Origin: Pigmentiphaga sp. NML030171 | GTDB lineage: Bacteria; Pseudomonadota; Gammaproteobacteria; Burkholderiales; Burkholderiaceae_B | DNA length: 64,000 nucleotides | Assembly: GCF_002188635.1 (NCBI RefSeq) | Contig: NZ_NINX01000032.1 | Span: 1 to 64,000, forward strand | Direction of reading: 5' to 3' | In this document: positions 18,063 to 25,924 of the stretch, piece by piece | Position numbering within the stretch: the stretch's first letter is position 1 | Layout of the letters: every line of letters begins with the position of its first letter | Made by a program: the position numbers and the translations under genes | Notes under the pieces: generated by a model | Databases searched by the model: none | Seen by the model: the letters and a program-made list of their open reading frames with translations, nothing else | What the model was told of the DNA's origin: nothing

Positions 18063-18362
18063 ATGTTTCATACCGAACAGCACGCGCCCCAAAAATCTGC
18101 TTCGGAACCTCATCGCGCATCGCCCATGTTCTACCGCATGCGTGACGTGCTGCGCATGACGTCACTAAGCCGATCTAGCCTTTATCGGCGCATCGCGGCC
18201 GGCGCTTTCCCCCCACCTGTGTCGTTGGGCGGTGCGGCGAAAGGCTGGCGCCGCAGCGATCTAGAGCAGTGGGCACAGGATCCAGCAGGTTTCAAGCTGA
18301 TGGAGTCCTGCAAGACCATTACCACTGCCCTGGGTGCCAAGGTGCGCCAAGTACGCTATTGA
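18063..18362 (+). CDS. AlpA-family DNA-binding regulator / excisionase
   Basis: A protein of about 99 residues with an AlpA winged-helix domain (YRMRDVLRMTSLSRSSLYRR, AAGAFPPPVSLGG, GWRRSDLEQW). AlpA proteins activate or assist excision of integrated elements next to a cognate tyrosine integrase. ATG 18063 is chosen because GGAG lies 8 bases upstream; ATG 18126 would give a 78-residue protein closer to the usual AlpA size. The gene converges on the integrase: its last 7 bases overlap the integrase stop region (18356-18362). Confidence 0.85.
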   Translation: MFHTEQHAPQKSASEPHRASPMFYRMRDVLRMTSLSRSSLYRRIAAGAFPPPVSLGGAAKGWRRSDLEQWAQDPAGFKLMESCKTITTALGAKVRQVRY

Positions 18363-19708
18363 AGCGTAGGCGGCGAGGCAGAGAGGCCGTCGTCAATGTC
18401 GGGGTGGTTTCTGACTAATAGCGTAGGGGTGAAGCGCCGGGCCGGTGGTATTTTGTTGTCCGCCAATTGGTCCAGGTAGTCCGCCCATGCCTGCGCCATT
18501 GCATGGCGCTGTTCGATGAAGCGGGTTCGGTCGTAGGCATCACCCAGTTCCTCATCCGACACATGCGCCAGGTGCTTTTCGATCAGTTCCCTGTCCCAAC
18601 CGAGCTTTTCACGGATCAGCGTTCGGGCCATTGCCCTGAAGCCATGCCCGGTGATGTCCTGCTGGGTGTCGTAGCCCAAGGCGCGCAGCGCGCTGTTCAT
18701 CGTGTTGTTCGATATGTACCGAGAGAAGCCGTCTTTCCCTCGCCGGCGGGATACGCTCTTGAACACAGGTCCCGATGGGCCGGTGATCGTGTGCAACCGG
18801 GTAAGGATCTCGATGACCTGACGCGGCAGCGGCACGATGTGCGGGGGCGTCTGATTGTCGAACTTGTGAATCTCCCGCAGCTTCATGATGTGCGGAGGGC
18901 AGGTCCAGATGCCGGCATCTAGGTCGAGCTGCTCCCATTCCATCATGCGTATCTGACCGGGCCGCTGGAACACGTAGGGCATGATCTGCAGAGCGCAGCA
19001 GACGGTGTAGTGCCCCTTGTAGCCGCGGATGTCGCGCAAGAGCTTCCCGATCTTCTCGGGATCGAGCATGGTGGCGTAGTGCTTCACCCTAGGGGTGCGC
19101 AACTTGAAGTCGGCAACGCTCTTGGCCATGAAGTTCTCGCCCGGCTCCAGCACGCCGACTGTGACGGCCCTGGCGTAAACGCGTTGCAGGCTTTCGCGCA
19201 GGCGGATGGCGGTCTCCCTCGTGCCGGCCAGAGAGACCGCCTCCAGGCACTGCAGGACATCCATCTGGCTGAGGGTGTTGATGGGGTGGCGCCCCAGTCT
19301 GGGAAAGGCATGCAGTTCCAGCTGCCGAAGAATCTTCTGGCTGTAGCTCTCGCTCCACTCGTGCAGCTCGGTCGCGTGAGCATGCCACTCGCGCGCCACC
19401 TTCTCGAAGGTGGCCAGCGCCTGGCGCACGGCTTCCTGGCGTTCTTCATGCTTTCTGACGCGAGGATCCTTGCCCATGGCAAGGTGCCGCCGCTGTTCCG
19501 CCGCGAGGTCTCGGGCACCGGCCAGAGAGATCTCCGGGTAGGGACCCAGCGTCAGCTTGACCCGCCTACCGTCGACGCTGGGATAGTTGAACTGCCAGCT
19601 CTTGCCGCCGCCTGGACGGACACGAAGATAGAGCTTGTCCCCGTCGGACAGTAGGTACTCCTTGTCCGCAGGCTGGGCTTGTTCGATGATCTTGGCAGTG
19701 AGTCTCAT
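18356..19708 (-). CDS. int: Site-specific tyrosine integrase of the ICE
   Basis: A 450-residue phage-type integrase. It has an N-terminal DUF4102 arm-binding domain (MRLTAKIIEQAQPADKEYLL, KLYLRVRPGGGKSW), a core-binding helical domain, and a catalytic domain. Candidate catalytic residues are R249 in FQRPGQIRMMEW, H355-R358 in GHGFRAMART, H382 in HLAHVSDE and Y392 in GDAYDRTRF. All are present, so the enzyme should be active. The start at 19708 gives the standard family N-terminus; the frame reaches 19774 without support. It is transcribed away from the tRNA gene, with its start 178 bases from the tRNA 3' end. Four GGGAACA-type sites lie just upstream. Confidence 0.93.
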   Translation of the reverse strand: MRLTAKIIEQAQPADKEYLLSDGDKLYLRVRPGGGKSWQFNYPSVDGRRVKLTLGPYPEISLAGARDLAAEQRRHLAMGKDPRVRKHEERQEAVRQALATFEKVAREWHAHATELHEWSESYSQKILRQLELHAFPRLGRHPINTLSQMDVLQCLEAVSLAGTRETAIRLRESLQRVYARAVTVGVLEPGENFMAKSVADFKLRTPRVKHYATMLDPEKIGKLLRDIRGYKGHYTVCCALQIMPYVFQRPGQIRMMEWEQLDLDAGIWTCPPHIMKLREIHKFDNQTPPHIVPLPRQVIEILTRLHTITGPSGPVFKSVSRRRGKDGFSRYISNNTMNSALRALGYDTQQDITGHGFRAMARTLIREKLGWDRELIEKHLAHVSDEELGDAYDRTRFIEQRHAMAQAWADYLDQLADNKIPPARRFTPTLLVRNHPDIDDGLSASPPTLQ

Positions 19709-19724
19709 AGCCGCGCTCCCGGCG

Positions 19725-19773
19725 TGTTCCCCAGATAGACAGGGAACAGGGTAAGGGAACACGTCGGGGAACA
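19725..19773. repeat. Four GGGAACA half-sites upstream of the integrase gene
   Basis: TGTTCCC at 19725-19731 is followed by GGGAACA at 19742-19748, 19755-19761 and 19767-19773. The first two face each other as an inverted repeat with a 10-base gap; the last three are direct repeats at 13- and 12-base spacing. They lie 17-65 bases upstream of the integrase start and 114 bases from the tRNA. They could be arm sites for the integrase or operator sites for the AlpA-like factor. The binding protein is not known. Confidence 0.5.
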
Positions 19774-19886
19774 AAAACCCCGGGATTCGGTGGAACCCGA
19801 TGCAACGCTATGGGACAGGCTTCTGGCGTAAGCCCATGTTTTCTCAAGGAAAATGGGACTTTGTGAAACCGGATGGGAAAGGGGGA

Positions 19887-19930
19887 TGGTGGCCTGGGGC
19901 GGAATCGAACCACCGACACGCGGATTTTCA
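19887..19930. other. Probable attachment site (attR side) in the 3' half of tRNA-Phe
   Basis: The integrase gene faces away from the tRNA gene and the tRNA 3' end is its nearest neighbour, the normal layout when an ICE integrates into a tRNA 3' end and restores it. The core crossover should lie within the T arm and acceptor stem, roughly 19887-19930. The matching direct repeat at the other element end is outside the window, so core length cannot be set. Confidence 0.55.
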
Positions 19931-19962
19931 ATCCGCTGCTCTACCAACTGAGCTACCAGGCC
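19887..19962 (-). tRNA. tRNA-Phe (GAA anticodon)
   Basis: A 76-nt cloverleaf on the minus strand. The 7-bp acceptor stem GGCCTGG/CCAGGCC is perfect and is followed by an encoded A-CCA end (TGGT at 19887-19890 on the plus strand). The D arm carries AGCTCAGTTGGTAGAGC and the T arm GGTTCGATTCC. The anticodon loop reads TTGAAAA, giving GAA for phenylalanine. The complete 3' end shows that ICE insertion has preserved or rebuilt the gene. Confidence 0.96.
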
Positions 19963-20117
19963 AGTGTCGCAACGAGCGCTGCAACGAAACGCTTTACGGC
20001 TACGCGAAATTAAGCGCGTCCCGTAAAGAACGCAGGATATTACACACTTTTTTCCCGCTTGGCAAAGCGCTCGGCCCTATGCGACCGCCCGTCGCACCCT
20101 CCCCCGCCCCGACCCTT

Positions 20118-20123
20118 TATAAT
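20118..20123 (+). promoter_or_regulatory. Candidate -10 box for hemA
   Basis: A perfect TATAAT lies 40 bases before the hemA ATG in otherwise GC-rich sequence. No good -35 is seen at 17 bases: the closest weak match, GTCGCA at 20091, is too far. A promoter starting the hemA-prfA-prmC run is plausible. Confidence 0.4.
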
Positions 20124-20162
20124 GGCGGGTGGCCCTCCTCATCCGGGCCCTTTTTCCTGCCC

Positions 20163-21440
20163 ATGTCCGTCGACGTCCTTACATTCGGCCTGAACCACGT
20201 CTCCGCCCCGGTCTCGGTGCGGGAACGGGTGTCGCTGCCGCTGGAGCTGGTTCGCCCGGCGCTGGCGGGGTTGCGGTCGGCGTTCGGGGGCGCGGTGCGC
20301 GAAGCGGCCATCCTGTCCACCTGTAATCGCACCGAGATCTACTGTGCGGCCGAACCGGGTGTGGCCGAGCATCTGCCGGCCTGGCTGGCGGACTATCGCC
20401 AGTTCGACAACCGGTCGCTGCAGCCGCATTTGTATCGGCATATCCATCACGACGCCGTCCGGCACGCGTTCCGCGTGGCCAGCGGGCTGGATTCGATGGT
20501 GCTGGGCGAGCCGCAAATCCTCGGGCAGATGAAGGACGCGGTGCGCGCCGCCGAGGAAGCCGGGGCGATGGGCACGCTGTTGCACCAGTTGTTCCAGCGC
20601 ACGTTCTCGGTGGCCAAGGAGGTCCGCTCGCAGACCGCGATCGGCGCGCAGTCGGTGTCGATGGCCGCGGCGGCGGCGCGGCTGGCCGAGCGGGTGTTCG
20701 GCGATCTGGCCGAGGTCAATGTGCTGCTGATCGGCGCGGGCGAGATGATCGAGCTCTGTGCGACGCACCTGGCCGCGCATCATCCGAAGAAGATGGTGGT
20801 GGCCAATCGCACGGTGGAACGGGCCGAGACGCTGGCCTCGAAGTTCGCGGCCGGCGCGATGCGGCTGTCGGAGCTGCCCGAGAAGCTGGCGGATTTCGAC
20901 GTGGTGGTGTCCAGCACGGCCAGTTCGCTGCCCATCCTGGGGCTGGGCATGGTGGAGCGCGCCACCAAGACGCGCCGCCACCGGCCGATGGTGATGATCG
21001 ATCTGGCGGTGCCGCGCGACATCGAACCCGAGGTCGGCCGGCTGGACGACGTGTACCTGTATTCGGTGGACGACCTGGGCCGGCTGGTGCAGAACGCTTC
21101 CGACGCGCGCAAGGCGGCGGTGGTGCAGGCCGAGGCCATCATCGAGACACGGGTGCAGAATTTCATGCACTGGATGGATACGCGCACCATCGTGCCGGTC
21201 ATCCGCGACCTGCACCAGGCTGCCGACGCGATGCGGCAGGCGGAGCTGGATCGCGCCCGCAAGGCGCTGGCCCGGGGCGATGCGCCGGATCAAGTCCTGG
21301 AACAATTGGCGCACGGCCTGACGCAGAAGTACCTGCACGGCCCGCTGTCCGCCCTCAACCATAGCGAAGGCGCCGACCGCCAGCAGCTGCTGGCCTGGTT
21401 GCCGCGCCTGTTTTCGTCGCGCTCTGAGCGCAACCACTAG
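20163..21440 (+). CDS. hemA: Glutamyl-tRNA reductase
   Basis: A 425-residue enzyme that reduces Glu-tRNA(Glu) to glutamate-1-semialdehyde with NADPH, the first step of C5 tetrapyrrole synthesis. The ATG at 20163 gives the family N-terminus [20 protein letters not shown]. The catalytic cysteine is in [31 protein letters not shown] and the NADPH fold [19 protein letters not shown] follow. Apparent open sequence upstream to 19800 crosses the tRNA gene and is not coding. The hemA-prfA-prmC order is common in betaproteobacteria. Sirohaem for NirB in this window ultimately depends on this pathway. Confidence 0.97.
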   Translation: MSVDVLTFGLNHVSAPVSVRERVSLPLELVRPALAGLRSAFGGAVREAAILSTCNRTEIYCAAEPGVAEHLPAWLADYRQFDNRSLQPHLYRHIHHDAVRHAFRVASGLDSMVLGEPQILGQMKDAVRAAEEAGAMGTLLHQLFQRTFSVAKEVRSQTAIGAQSVSMAAAAARLAERVFGDLAEVNVLLIGAGEMIELCATHLAAHHPKKMVVANRTVERAETLASKFAAGAMRLSELPEKLADFDVVVSSTASSLPILGLGMVERATKTRRHRPMVMIDLAVPRDIEPEVGRLDDVYLYSVDDLGRLVQNASDARKAAVVQAEAIIETRVQNFMHWMDTRTIVPVIRDLHQAADAMRQAELDRARKALARGDAPDQVLEQLAHGLTQKYLHGPLSALNHSEGADRQQLLAWLPRLFSSRSERNH

Positions 21441-21446
21441 CCTTTC

Positions 21447-22526
21447 ATGAAAGCATCGATGCGGGCCCGGCTCGAGCAGTTGTCTCGACGCCTTGCCGAA
21501 CTGGACGCGTTGCTCGCGGCGCCTGAAACCGCCAGCGACATGGACACCTTTCGCAAGTTGTCGCGGGAACGCTCGGAGATCGAACCGGTCGCCAATGGCT
21601 TCAAACAGTACGAAGGCACCGAGGCGGACATCGAGACGGCCCAGGAGATGCTGGGCGATCCCGACATGAAGGCCATGGCCGAGGAAGAGCTGCGCGCGGG
21701 CCGGGACCGGCTGGAGGAACTGGAAGGCGAGCTGCGCATCCTGCTGCTGCCGCGCGACCCGGACGACAACCGCAGCCTGTTCCTGGAAGTGCGCGCCGGC
21801 ACGGGCGGCGACGAGAGCGCACTGTTCGCCGGCGACCTGCTGCGCATGTACACCCGCTATGCCGAGCGCAATCGCTGGCAGGTGGAGATCATGTCGATGA
21901 GCGAGTCGGAACTGGGCGGCTACAAGGAAGTGATCGCGCGCATCGCGGGCGACGGCGCCTACGGCAAGCTCAAGTTCGAATCGGGCGGGCATCGCGTGCA
22001 GCGGGTGCCCGCCACCGAAACGCAAGGCCGCATCCATACGTCGGCCTGCACGGTGGCGATCATGCCGGAAGCGGACGAGGTGGCCGAGGTGCAGATCAAT
22101 CCGGCCGACCTGCGCATCGATACCTTCCGCGCCAGCGGCGCGGGCGGGCAGCACATCAACAAGACCGATTCGGCGGTGCGCATCACCCACCTGCCCACGG
22201 GCATCGTGGTCGAATGCCAGGACGATCGTTCGCAGCACCGCAACCGCGACAAGGCGATGAAGGTGCTGGCGGCCCGGATCAAGGACAAGGAACAGCGCGA
22301 GCGCCATGCCAAGGAAGCGGCGCACCGCAAGAGCCTGGTCGGCTCGGGCGACCGTTCAGAGCGCATCCGCACGTACAACTTCCCGCAGGGCCGGGTGACC
22401 GACCACCGCATCAACCTGACGCTGTACAAGCTGCAGAACGTGCTGGACGGCGACCTGGAGGAACTGATCTCCGCCCTGGCCTCGGAACACCAGGCCGAGT
22501 TGCTGGCCGCGCTGGGCGACGACTGA
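21447..22526 (+). CDS. prfA: Peptide chain release factor 1
   Basis: A 359-residue class I release factor that reads UAA/UAG stop codons and triggers peptide hydrolysis. The GGQ loop is in [19 protein letters not shown]. The N-terminal coiled coil and the anticodon-like PAT-type element ([17 protein letters not shown]) are in place. Full length. It starts 6 bases after hemA and is followed 5 bases later by prmC, which methylates the GGQ glutamine. Confidence 0.98.
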   Translation: MKASMRARLEQLSRRLAELDALLAAPETASDMDTFRKLSRERSEIEPVANGFKQYEGTEADIETAQEMLGDPDMKAMAEEELRAGRDRLEELEGELRILLLPRDPDDNRSLFLEVRAGTGGDESALFAGDLLRMYTRYAERNRWQVEIMSMSESELGGYKEVIARIAGDGAYGKLKFESGGHRVQRVPATETQGRIHTSACTVAIMPEADEVAEVQINPADLRIDTFRASGAGGQHINKTDSAVRITHLPTGIVVECQDDRSQHRNRDKAMKVLAARIKDKEQRERHAKEAAHRKSLVGSGDRSERIRTYNFPQGRVTDHRINLTLYKLQNVLDGDLEELISALASEHQAELLAALGDD

Positions 22527-22531
22527 GCGTC

Positions 22532-23353
22532 ATGGCCACCGCGCGCGAGCTGATCGCCGGCAGCGGCCTGCCGCTGCTGGAGGCCCGCATGCTGCTGGAG
22601 CGGGCCCTGGGCGTCGGCCGTGCGTGGCTGATCGCCCACGACGACGAGGCCCTGCCCGACGACCGGGCGGCGGTCTTCCGGGACTGGGCGCGGCGGCGCG
22701 GCAATGGCGAGCCCATGGCCTATCTGCTGGGCGAGCGCGAGTTCATGGGCCACGATTTCCAGGTGTCGCCGGCGGTGCTGATTCCCCGCCCCGAAACCGA
22801 GCTGCTGGTGGAAACCGCGCTGGAGCACCTGCGCGGCCGGGCCACCCCGCGTGTGCTGGACCTGGGCACCGGCAGCGGCGCCATCGCCGTCTCGATCGCA
22901 CTGGCGCGTCCCGACGCGGCGGTCCAGGCCACGGACCTGAGCGCCGAGGCACTGGCGGTGGCCGCCGCCAACGCCTCGCGGCTGGGCGCTGCCGTCACGT
23001 TCGCCCGGGGAGACTGGTACGGGGCCTTGAACGGTGCCGCGCCCGCCCCCACCTATGACGTGATCGTCTCCAATCCGCCCTACATCGCCGCCGCCGATCC
23101 GCACCTGTCGCAAGGCGACCTGCGCCATGAACCGCCGCTGGCCCTGACGGACCGGGCCGACGGGCTGGAGGCGCTGCGCGCCATCGTCCGCGGCGCCCCG
23201 GCCTGGCTCAGGCCCGGCGGCGCGCTCTGGATGGAGCATGGCTGGGACCAGGCCGCCCGGGTGCGGGACTTGCTGCACGCGGCCGGATTCGCCCACGTCG
23301 AAAGCCGCCGCGACCTGGCGGGCATCGAGCGGATTTCCGGCGGGTACCTATAA
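22532..23353 (+). CDS. prmC: Release factor glutamine methyltransferase
   Basis: A 273-residue SAM-dependent enzyme that methylates the Gln of the GGQ motif in RF1/RF2. Motif I VLDLGTGSGAIAVSIAL and the NPPY catalytic motif in DVIVSNPPYIAAADPHL are both present, as is the substrate-binding FMGHDFQVSPAVLIPRPETE. The ATG at 22532 is chosen because it lies 5 bases after prfA and matches the family N-terminus; the longer upstream frame overlaps prfA. Confidence 0.97.
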   Translation: MATARELIAGSGLPLLEARMLLERALGVGRAWLIAHDDEALPDDRAAVFRDWARRRGNGEPMAYLLGEREFMGHDFQVSPAVLIPRPETELLVETALEHLRGRATPRVLDLGTGSGAIAVSIALARPDAAVQATDLSAEALAVAAANASRLGAAVTFARGDWYGALNGAAPAPTYDVIVSNPPYIAAADPHLSQGDLRHEPPLALTDRADGLEALRAIVRGAPAWLRPGGALWMEHGWDQAARVRDLLHAAGFAHVESRRDLAGIERISGGYL

Positions 23354-23354
23354 T
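23349..23354 (+). promoter_or_regulatory. Candidate -10 box for grxD
   Basis: TATAAT overlaps the last codons of prmC, 36 bases before the grxD ATG. The -35 region is GC-rich and unconvincing. This could give grxD its own transcript. Confidence 0.3.
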
Positions 23355-23390
23355 CGACATCATCACCTTTCACTCTGTACGAGGATCGCC

Positions 23391-23717
23391 ATGAGCGACG
23401 TGCAAGATTTCATCCGGCAGACCGTTACCGACAACCCTGTCGTGCTGTTCATGAAGGGCACCGCCCAGTTTCCGCAATGCGGCTTCTCGGGGCGCGCCAT
23501 CCAGCTGCTCAAGGCCAACGGCGTGCGCCAGCTGGCCACCGTGAACGTGCTGGAAGACGACGCGGTCCGCCAGGGCATCAAGGAATATTCCAACTGGCCC
23601 ACCATCCCGCAGCTCTACATCAAGGGCGAGTTCATCGGCGGCTCGGACATCCTGGCCGAATTGCACGAAAGCGGCGAACTGAAGCAGTTGCTGACGGACG
23701 CCGGCGTCGTGGCCTGA
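23391..23717 (+). CDS. grxD: Monothiol glutaredoxin (Grx4 type)
   Basis: A 108-residue CGFS-type glutaredoxin that binds and passes on [2Fe-2S] clusters with glutathione, rather than reducing disulfides. The active site is in FMKGTAQFPQCGFSGRA; the glutathione site WPTIPQLYIKGEFIGGSDI is conserved. The ATG at 23391 gives the standard length. It follows prmC by 37 bases. Confidence 0.97.
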   Translation: MSDVQDFIRQTVTDNPVVLFMKGTAQFPQCGFSGRAIQLLKANGVRQLATVNVLEDDAVRQGIKEYSNWPTIPQLYIKGEFIGGSDILAELHESGELKQLLTDAGVVA

Positions 23718-23734
23718 CCCGGAACCGGCCCGCC

Positions 23735-24253
23735 ATGCGGATCTACCTGGCCGGGCCGGACGTATTCCGGCCCGACGCCCGCGCCCATGGCCAACGGCTG
23801 AAGGCCGCCTGCGCCCGGCACGGCCATGAAGGGCTGTTTCCCCTGGACGAACCGGTTACGCACGCCGCGTCCCCGGACGCGGCGCGGGGCATCTACCGGG
23901 CCAACCTGGCGCTGCTGGAGCGGGCCGACGTGGTGATGGCCAACCTGGCGCCTTTCCGTGGCCAGGAGCCGGATTCGGGCACGGCGTTCGAGATCGGCTA
24001 TGCGGCCGCGCGGGGCAAGCCCGTCTGGGCCTACGCCGACGATACGCGGCCGCTGGCGCAGCGCGTCGCCACCGGCACGGATGCCCAAGGCCGTCCGGTC
24101 GACGCCCGGGGCCACCTGGTCGAGAATTTCGGACTGGGCCTGAACCTGATGCTGGCCTGCAGCGTCACCCTGGTCCGGGGTGGCCCGGACGACTGCCTGC
24201 AAGCCATTGCCGCGGCGCATGCGGCCTCTCCCTCCCACCAGGAGTCATCATGA
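23735..24253 (+). CDS. Nucleoside 2-deoxyribosyltransferase family protein
   Basis: A 172-residue protein beginning MRIYLAGPDVFRPDARAHG, with the family's central NLAPFRGQEPDSGTAFEIGY segment carrying the likely catalytic glutamates and aspartate, and GLGLNLMLACS near the end. The family exchanges bases on deoxyribonucleosides or hydrolyses nucleotides; which applies is not known. ATG 23735 is 17 bases after grxD. The stop overlaps the next start by 4 bases. Confidence 0.88.
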   Translation: MRIYLAGPDVFRPDARAHGQRLKAACARHGHEGLFPLDEPVTHAASPDAARGIYRANLALLERADVVMANLAPFRGQEPDSGTAFEIGYAAARGKPVWAYADDTRPLAQRVATGTDAQGRPVDARGHLVENFGLGLNLMLACSVTLVRGGPDDCLQAIAAAHAASPSHQESS

Positions 24254-24639
24254 ATGTCACGCGCAACGCGCTCGCGGCCGTGGCGCTGGCCGCAGCGCTC
24301 CATGCCCCCCAAGGCCATGCCGCCGACGCGGCCGCCATCGAGACCGAGACGCAGATGCTCAAGACACTGCTGACGGCCATCGAAGCCGGCAACTACCAGC
24401 AATTCGTGTCCTCGGGCAGCGCCGATTTCGCCAAGCTGGACCGCGCCCAGTTCGATGCCGTGGCGACGCAGCTGGGACCGCGCCTGCATGCCGGCTACCA
24501 GGTGCAGCGCCTGGGCGACTACCGGCAGCAGTCCTACGAATTCTCGCTGTGGAAGATCACGTTCAAGGACGGCGGCGACGACCTGGTGGGCACGCTGAAC
24601 CTGCAGGGCGGCAAGGTCGGCGGCTTCGTACTGCGCTGA
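24250..24639 (+). CDS. Small exported protein of unknown function
   Basis: A 129-residue protein with a signal peptide (RNALAAVALAAALHAPQGHA). The mature part (TLLTAIEAGNYQQFVSSGSA, FKDGGDDLVGTLNLQGGKVG) has the helix-plus-sheet look of NTF2-like or cystatin-like periplasmic proteins. No catalytic residues are recognisable. The ATGA overlap with the upstream deoxyribosyltransferase gene suggests a two-gene unit. Confidence 0.75.
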   Translation: MNVTRNALAAVALAAALHAPQGHAADAAAIETETQMLKTLLTAIEAGNYQQFVSSGSADFAKLDRAQFDAVATQLGPRLHAGYQVQRLGDYRQQSYEFSLWKITFKDGGDDLVGTLNLQGGKVGGFVLR

Positions 24640-25857
24640 TCAGGCCCGCCGATGGGCGGCCGCGGGCAGCCGCCGCACCCAGAACGCATACAGGGACAGG
24701 GCCGACAGCGTGCACACGGCCATGATGCCGGTGATGGCCCGCGCGCTGTGGCCGTCGTACAGCATGGTCACCAGCGATCCCGACAGCGCGCCCACCGCCA
24801 TCATCACGCAGCTGACCACGGCCGAGGCCACGCCCGCCACCTCGGGCAGCGGTTCCACCGCCGCGTGCGAGGCGTTCGGCGCGATCATGCCGAACGAGAA
24901 AGTGTTCAGCATCAGCAGCGGCACCAGCGACCACGCCGACAGGGCATCGGCGAACCCCAGCACCGCCAGCAGCACGCTGGTCGAGCTCGACAGGATCAGT
25001 CCGGTCCACAGGAGCTTGTGGGGCGCGATGCCGCGCGCGTTCAGGCGGCCGTTGATGAGCGAGGCCGCCATGATGCCGAATGCCGTCATCGCGAACACGG
25101 CGCCGAAGGCCTGCGGCGACATGCCCAGCAGCTGCATCATCAAGAGCGGCGATCCGGTGATGTAGGCGAACTGGCAGCCGAAGGTCAGCGCGTTGACCAG
25201 GGTGTTGCCCAGCAGGACGGGATTGCTCAGCACCCGCGCGTAGGTGCGCAGCAGCGCGCCCACCGAGATGCGCACGGGCGCGGCATCCGCCGGCCGGGTC
25301 TCGGCCATGCCCAGGTACACCGCCAGGGTCGTCGCCACGCCCGCCAGGGCCATCACCCCGTAGATCGAGCGCCAGCCGGCGAAGTACATGACCCAGCTGC
25401 CCAGCGTGGGCGCGATCATGGGCGCGACGATGCGCATGCTGGCGACATACGACAGGCGGGCGCGCGCGATGTGGCCCTGGAACAGGTCGCGCACGATGGT
25501 CAGCGACATGACCGAGCCGGCGCCCGCCCCCACCCCTTGCAGCACCCGGAAGACCAGCAGCGAAGCCAGGCTGGGCGCCAGTGCGCACGCCGCGCTGGCC
25601 AGCGAGAACAGCACCCCGCCGAACAGTACGATGGGGCGGCGGCCGTAGCGGTCGGCCAGGGGGCCGTAGGCCAGCGGCGCGATGGCGAAGCCGGCCAGGA
25701 ACAGGCTCAGGGTCAGGGCGGCGCTGGAGGGAGGAACGTGCAGGTCCAGGCCGATGGCGGCCAGGGCGGGCAGCGCCATGTCGGTGGAGAGCGCCGGCAG
25801 CGCGGACAATGAGGCCAGAAGCAGGACGAATGCCGCGGAGTCGGGACGTATGCGCAT
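24640..25857 (-). CDS. Bcr/CflA-family MFS drug-resistance transporter
   Basis: A 405-residue major facilitator with 12 predicted membrane helices. The family hallmark GPLADRYGRRPIVLFG (loop 2-3 motif) and motif C-like sequence VLQGVGAGAGSVMSLTIVRD are present. Bcr/CflA pumps export bicyclomycin, chloramphenicol or similar compounds by proton antiport; the substrate here is unknown. It abuts the previous plus-strand gene tail to tail with no gap. Confidence 0.9.
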   Translation of the reverse strand: MRIRPDSAAFVLLLASLSALPALSTDMALPALAAIGLDLHVPPSSAALTLSLFLAGFAIAPLAYGPLADRYGRRPIVLFGGVLFSLASAACALAPSLASLLVFRVLQGVGAGAGSVMSLTIVRDLFQGHIARARLSYVASMRIVAPMIAPTLGSWVMYFAGWRSIYGVMALAGVATTLAVYLGMAETRPADAAPVRISVGALLRTYARVLSNPVLLGNTLVNALTFGCQFAYITGSPLLMMQLLGMSPQAFGAVFAMTAFGIMAASLINGRLNARGIAPHKLLWTGLILSSSTSVLLAVLGFADALSAWSLVPLLMLNTFSFGMIAPNASHAAVEPLPEVAGVASAVVSCVMMAVGALSGSLVTMLYDGHSARAITGIMAVCTLSALSLYAFWVRRLPAAAHRRA

Positions 25858-25924
25858 GGCCGGCAGTTTACCGCCTTTGCCCCTACCGGCCCGGCCCCCG
25901 ACGGGAGCCGGACCGGATCCCGCG

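Larger units (their letters stand above)
1..19886. mobile_element. Integrative and conjugative element (right portion) inserted at tRNA-Phe
   Basis: A tyrosine integrase lies directly next to the 3' end of a tRNA-Phe gene, with an AlpA-like factor convergent to it and a complete P-type conjugation module (traG, trbB to trbI) behind. That combination defines an ICE. The right boundary is set at the tRNA 3' end. The left end is outside the window, as are the relaxase, replication/partition and other transfer genes. GC content is uneven: the first 4 kb are clearly poorer in GC than the tra/trb block, so the element is a mosaic. The gene order LysR-traG-copG-trbBCDEJLFGI resembles Tn4371-like elements, but here the integrase sits beyond trbI, next to the tRNA. 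Confidence 0.85.

Noticed and set aside
19800-20162. N-terminal extension of hemA
   Set aside because: It would translate through the tRNA-Phe gene; family homology starts at 20163.
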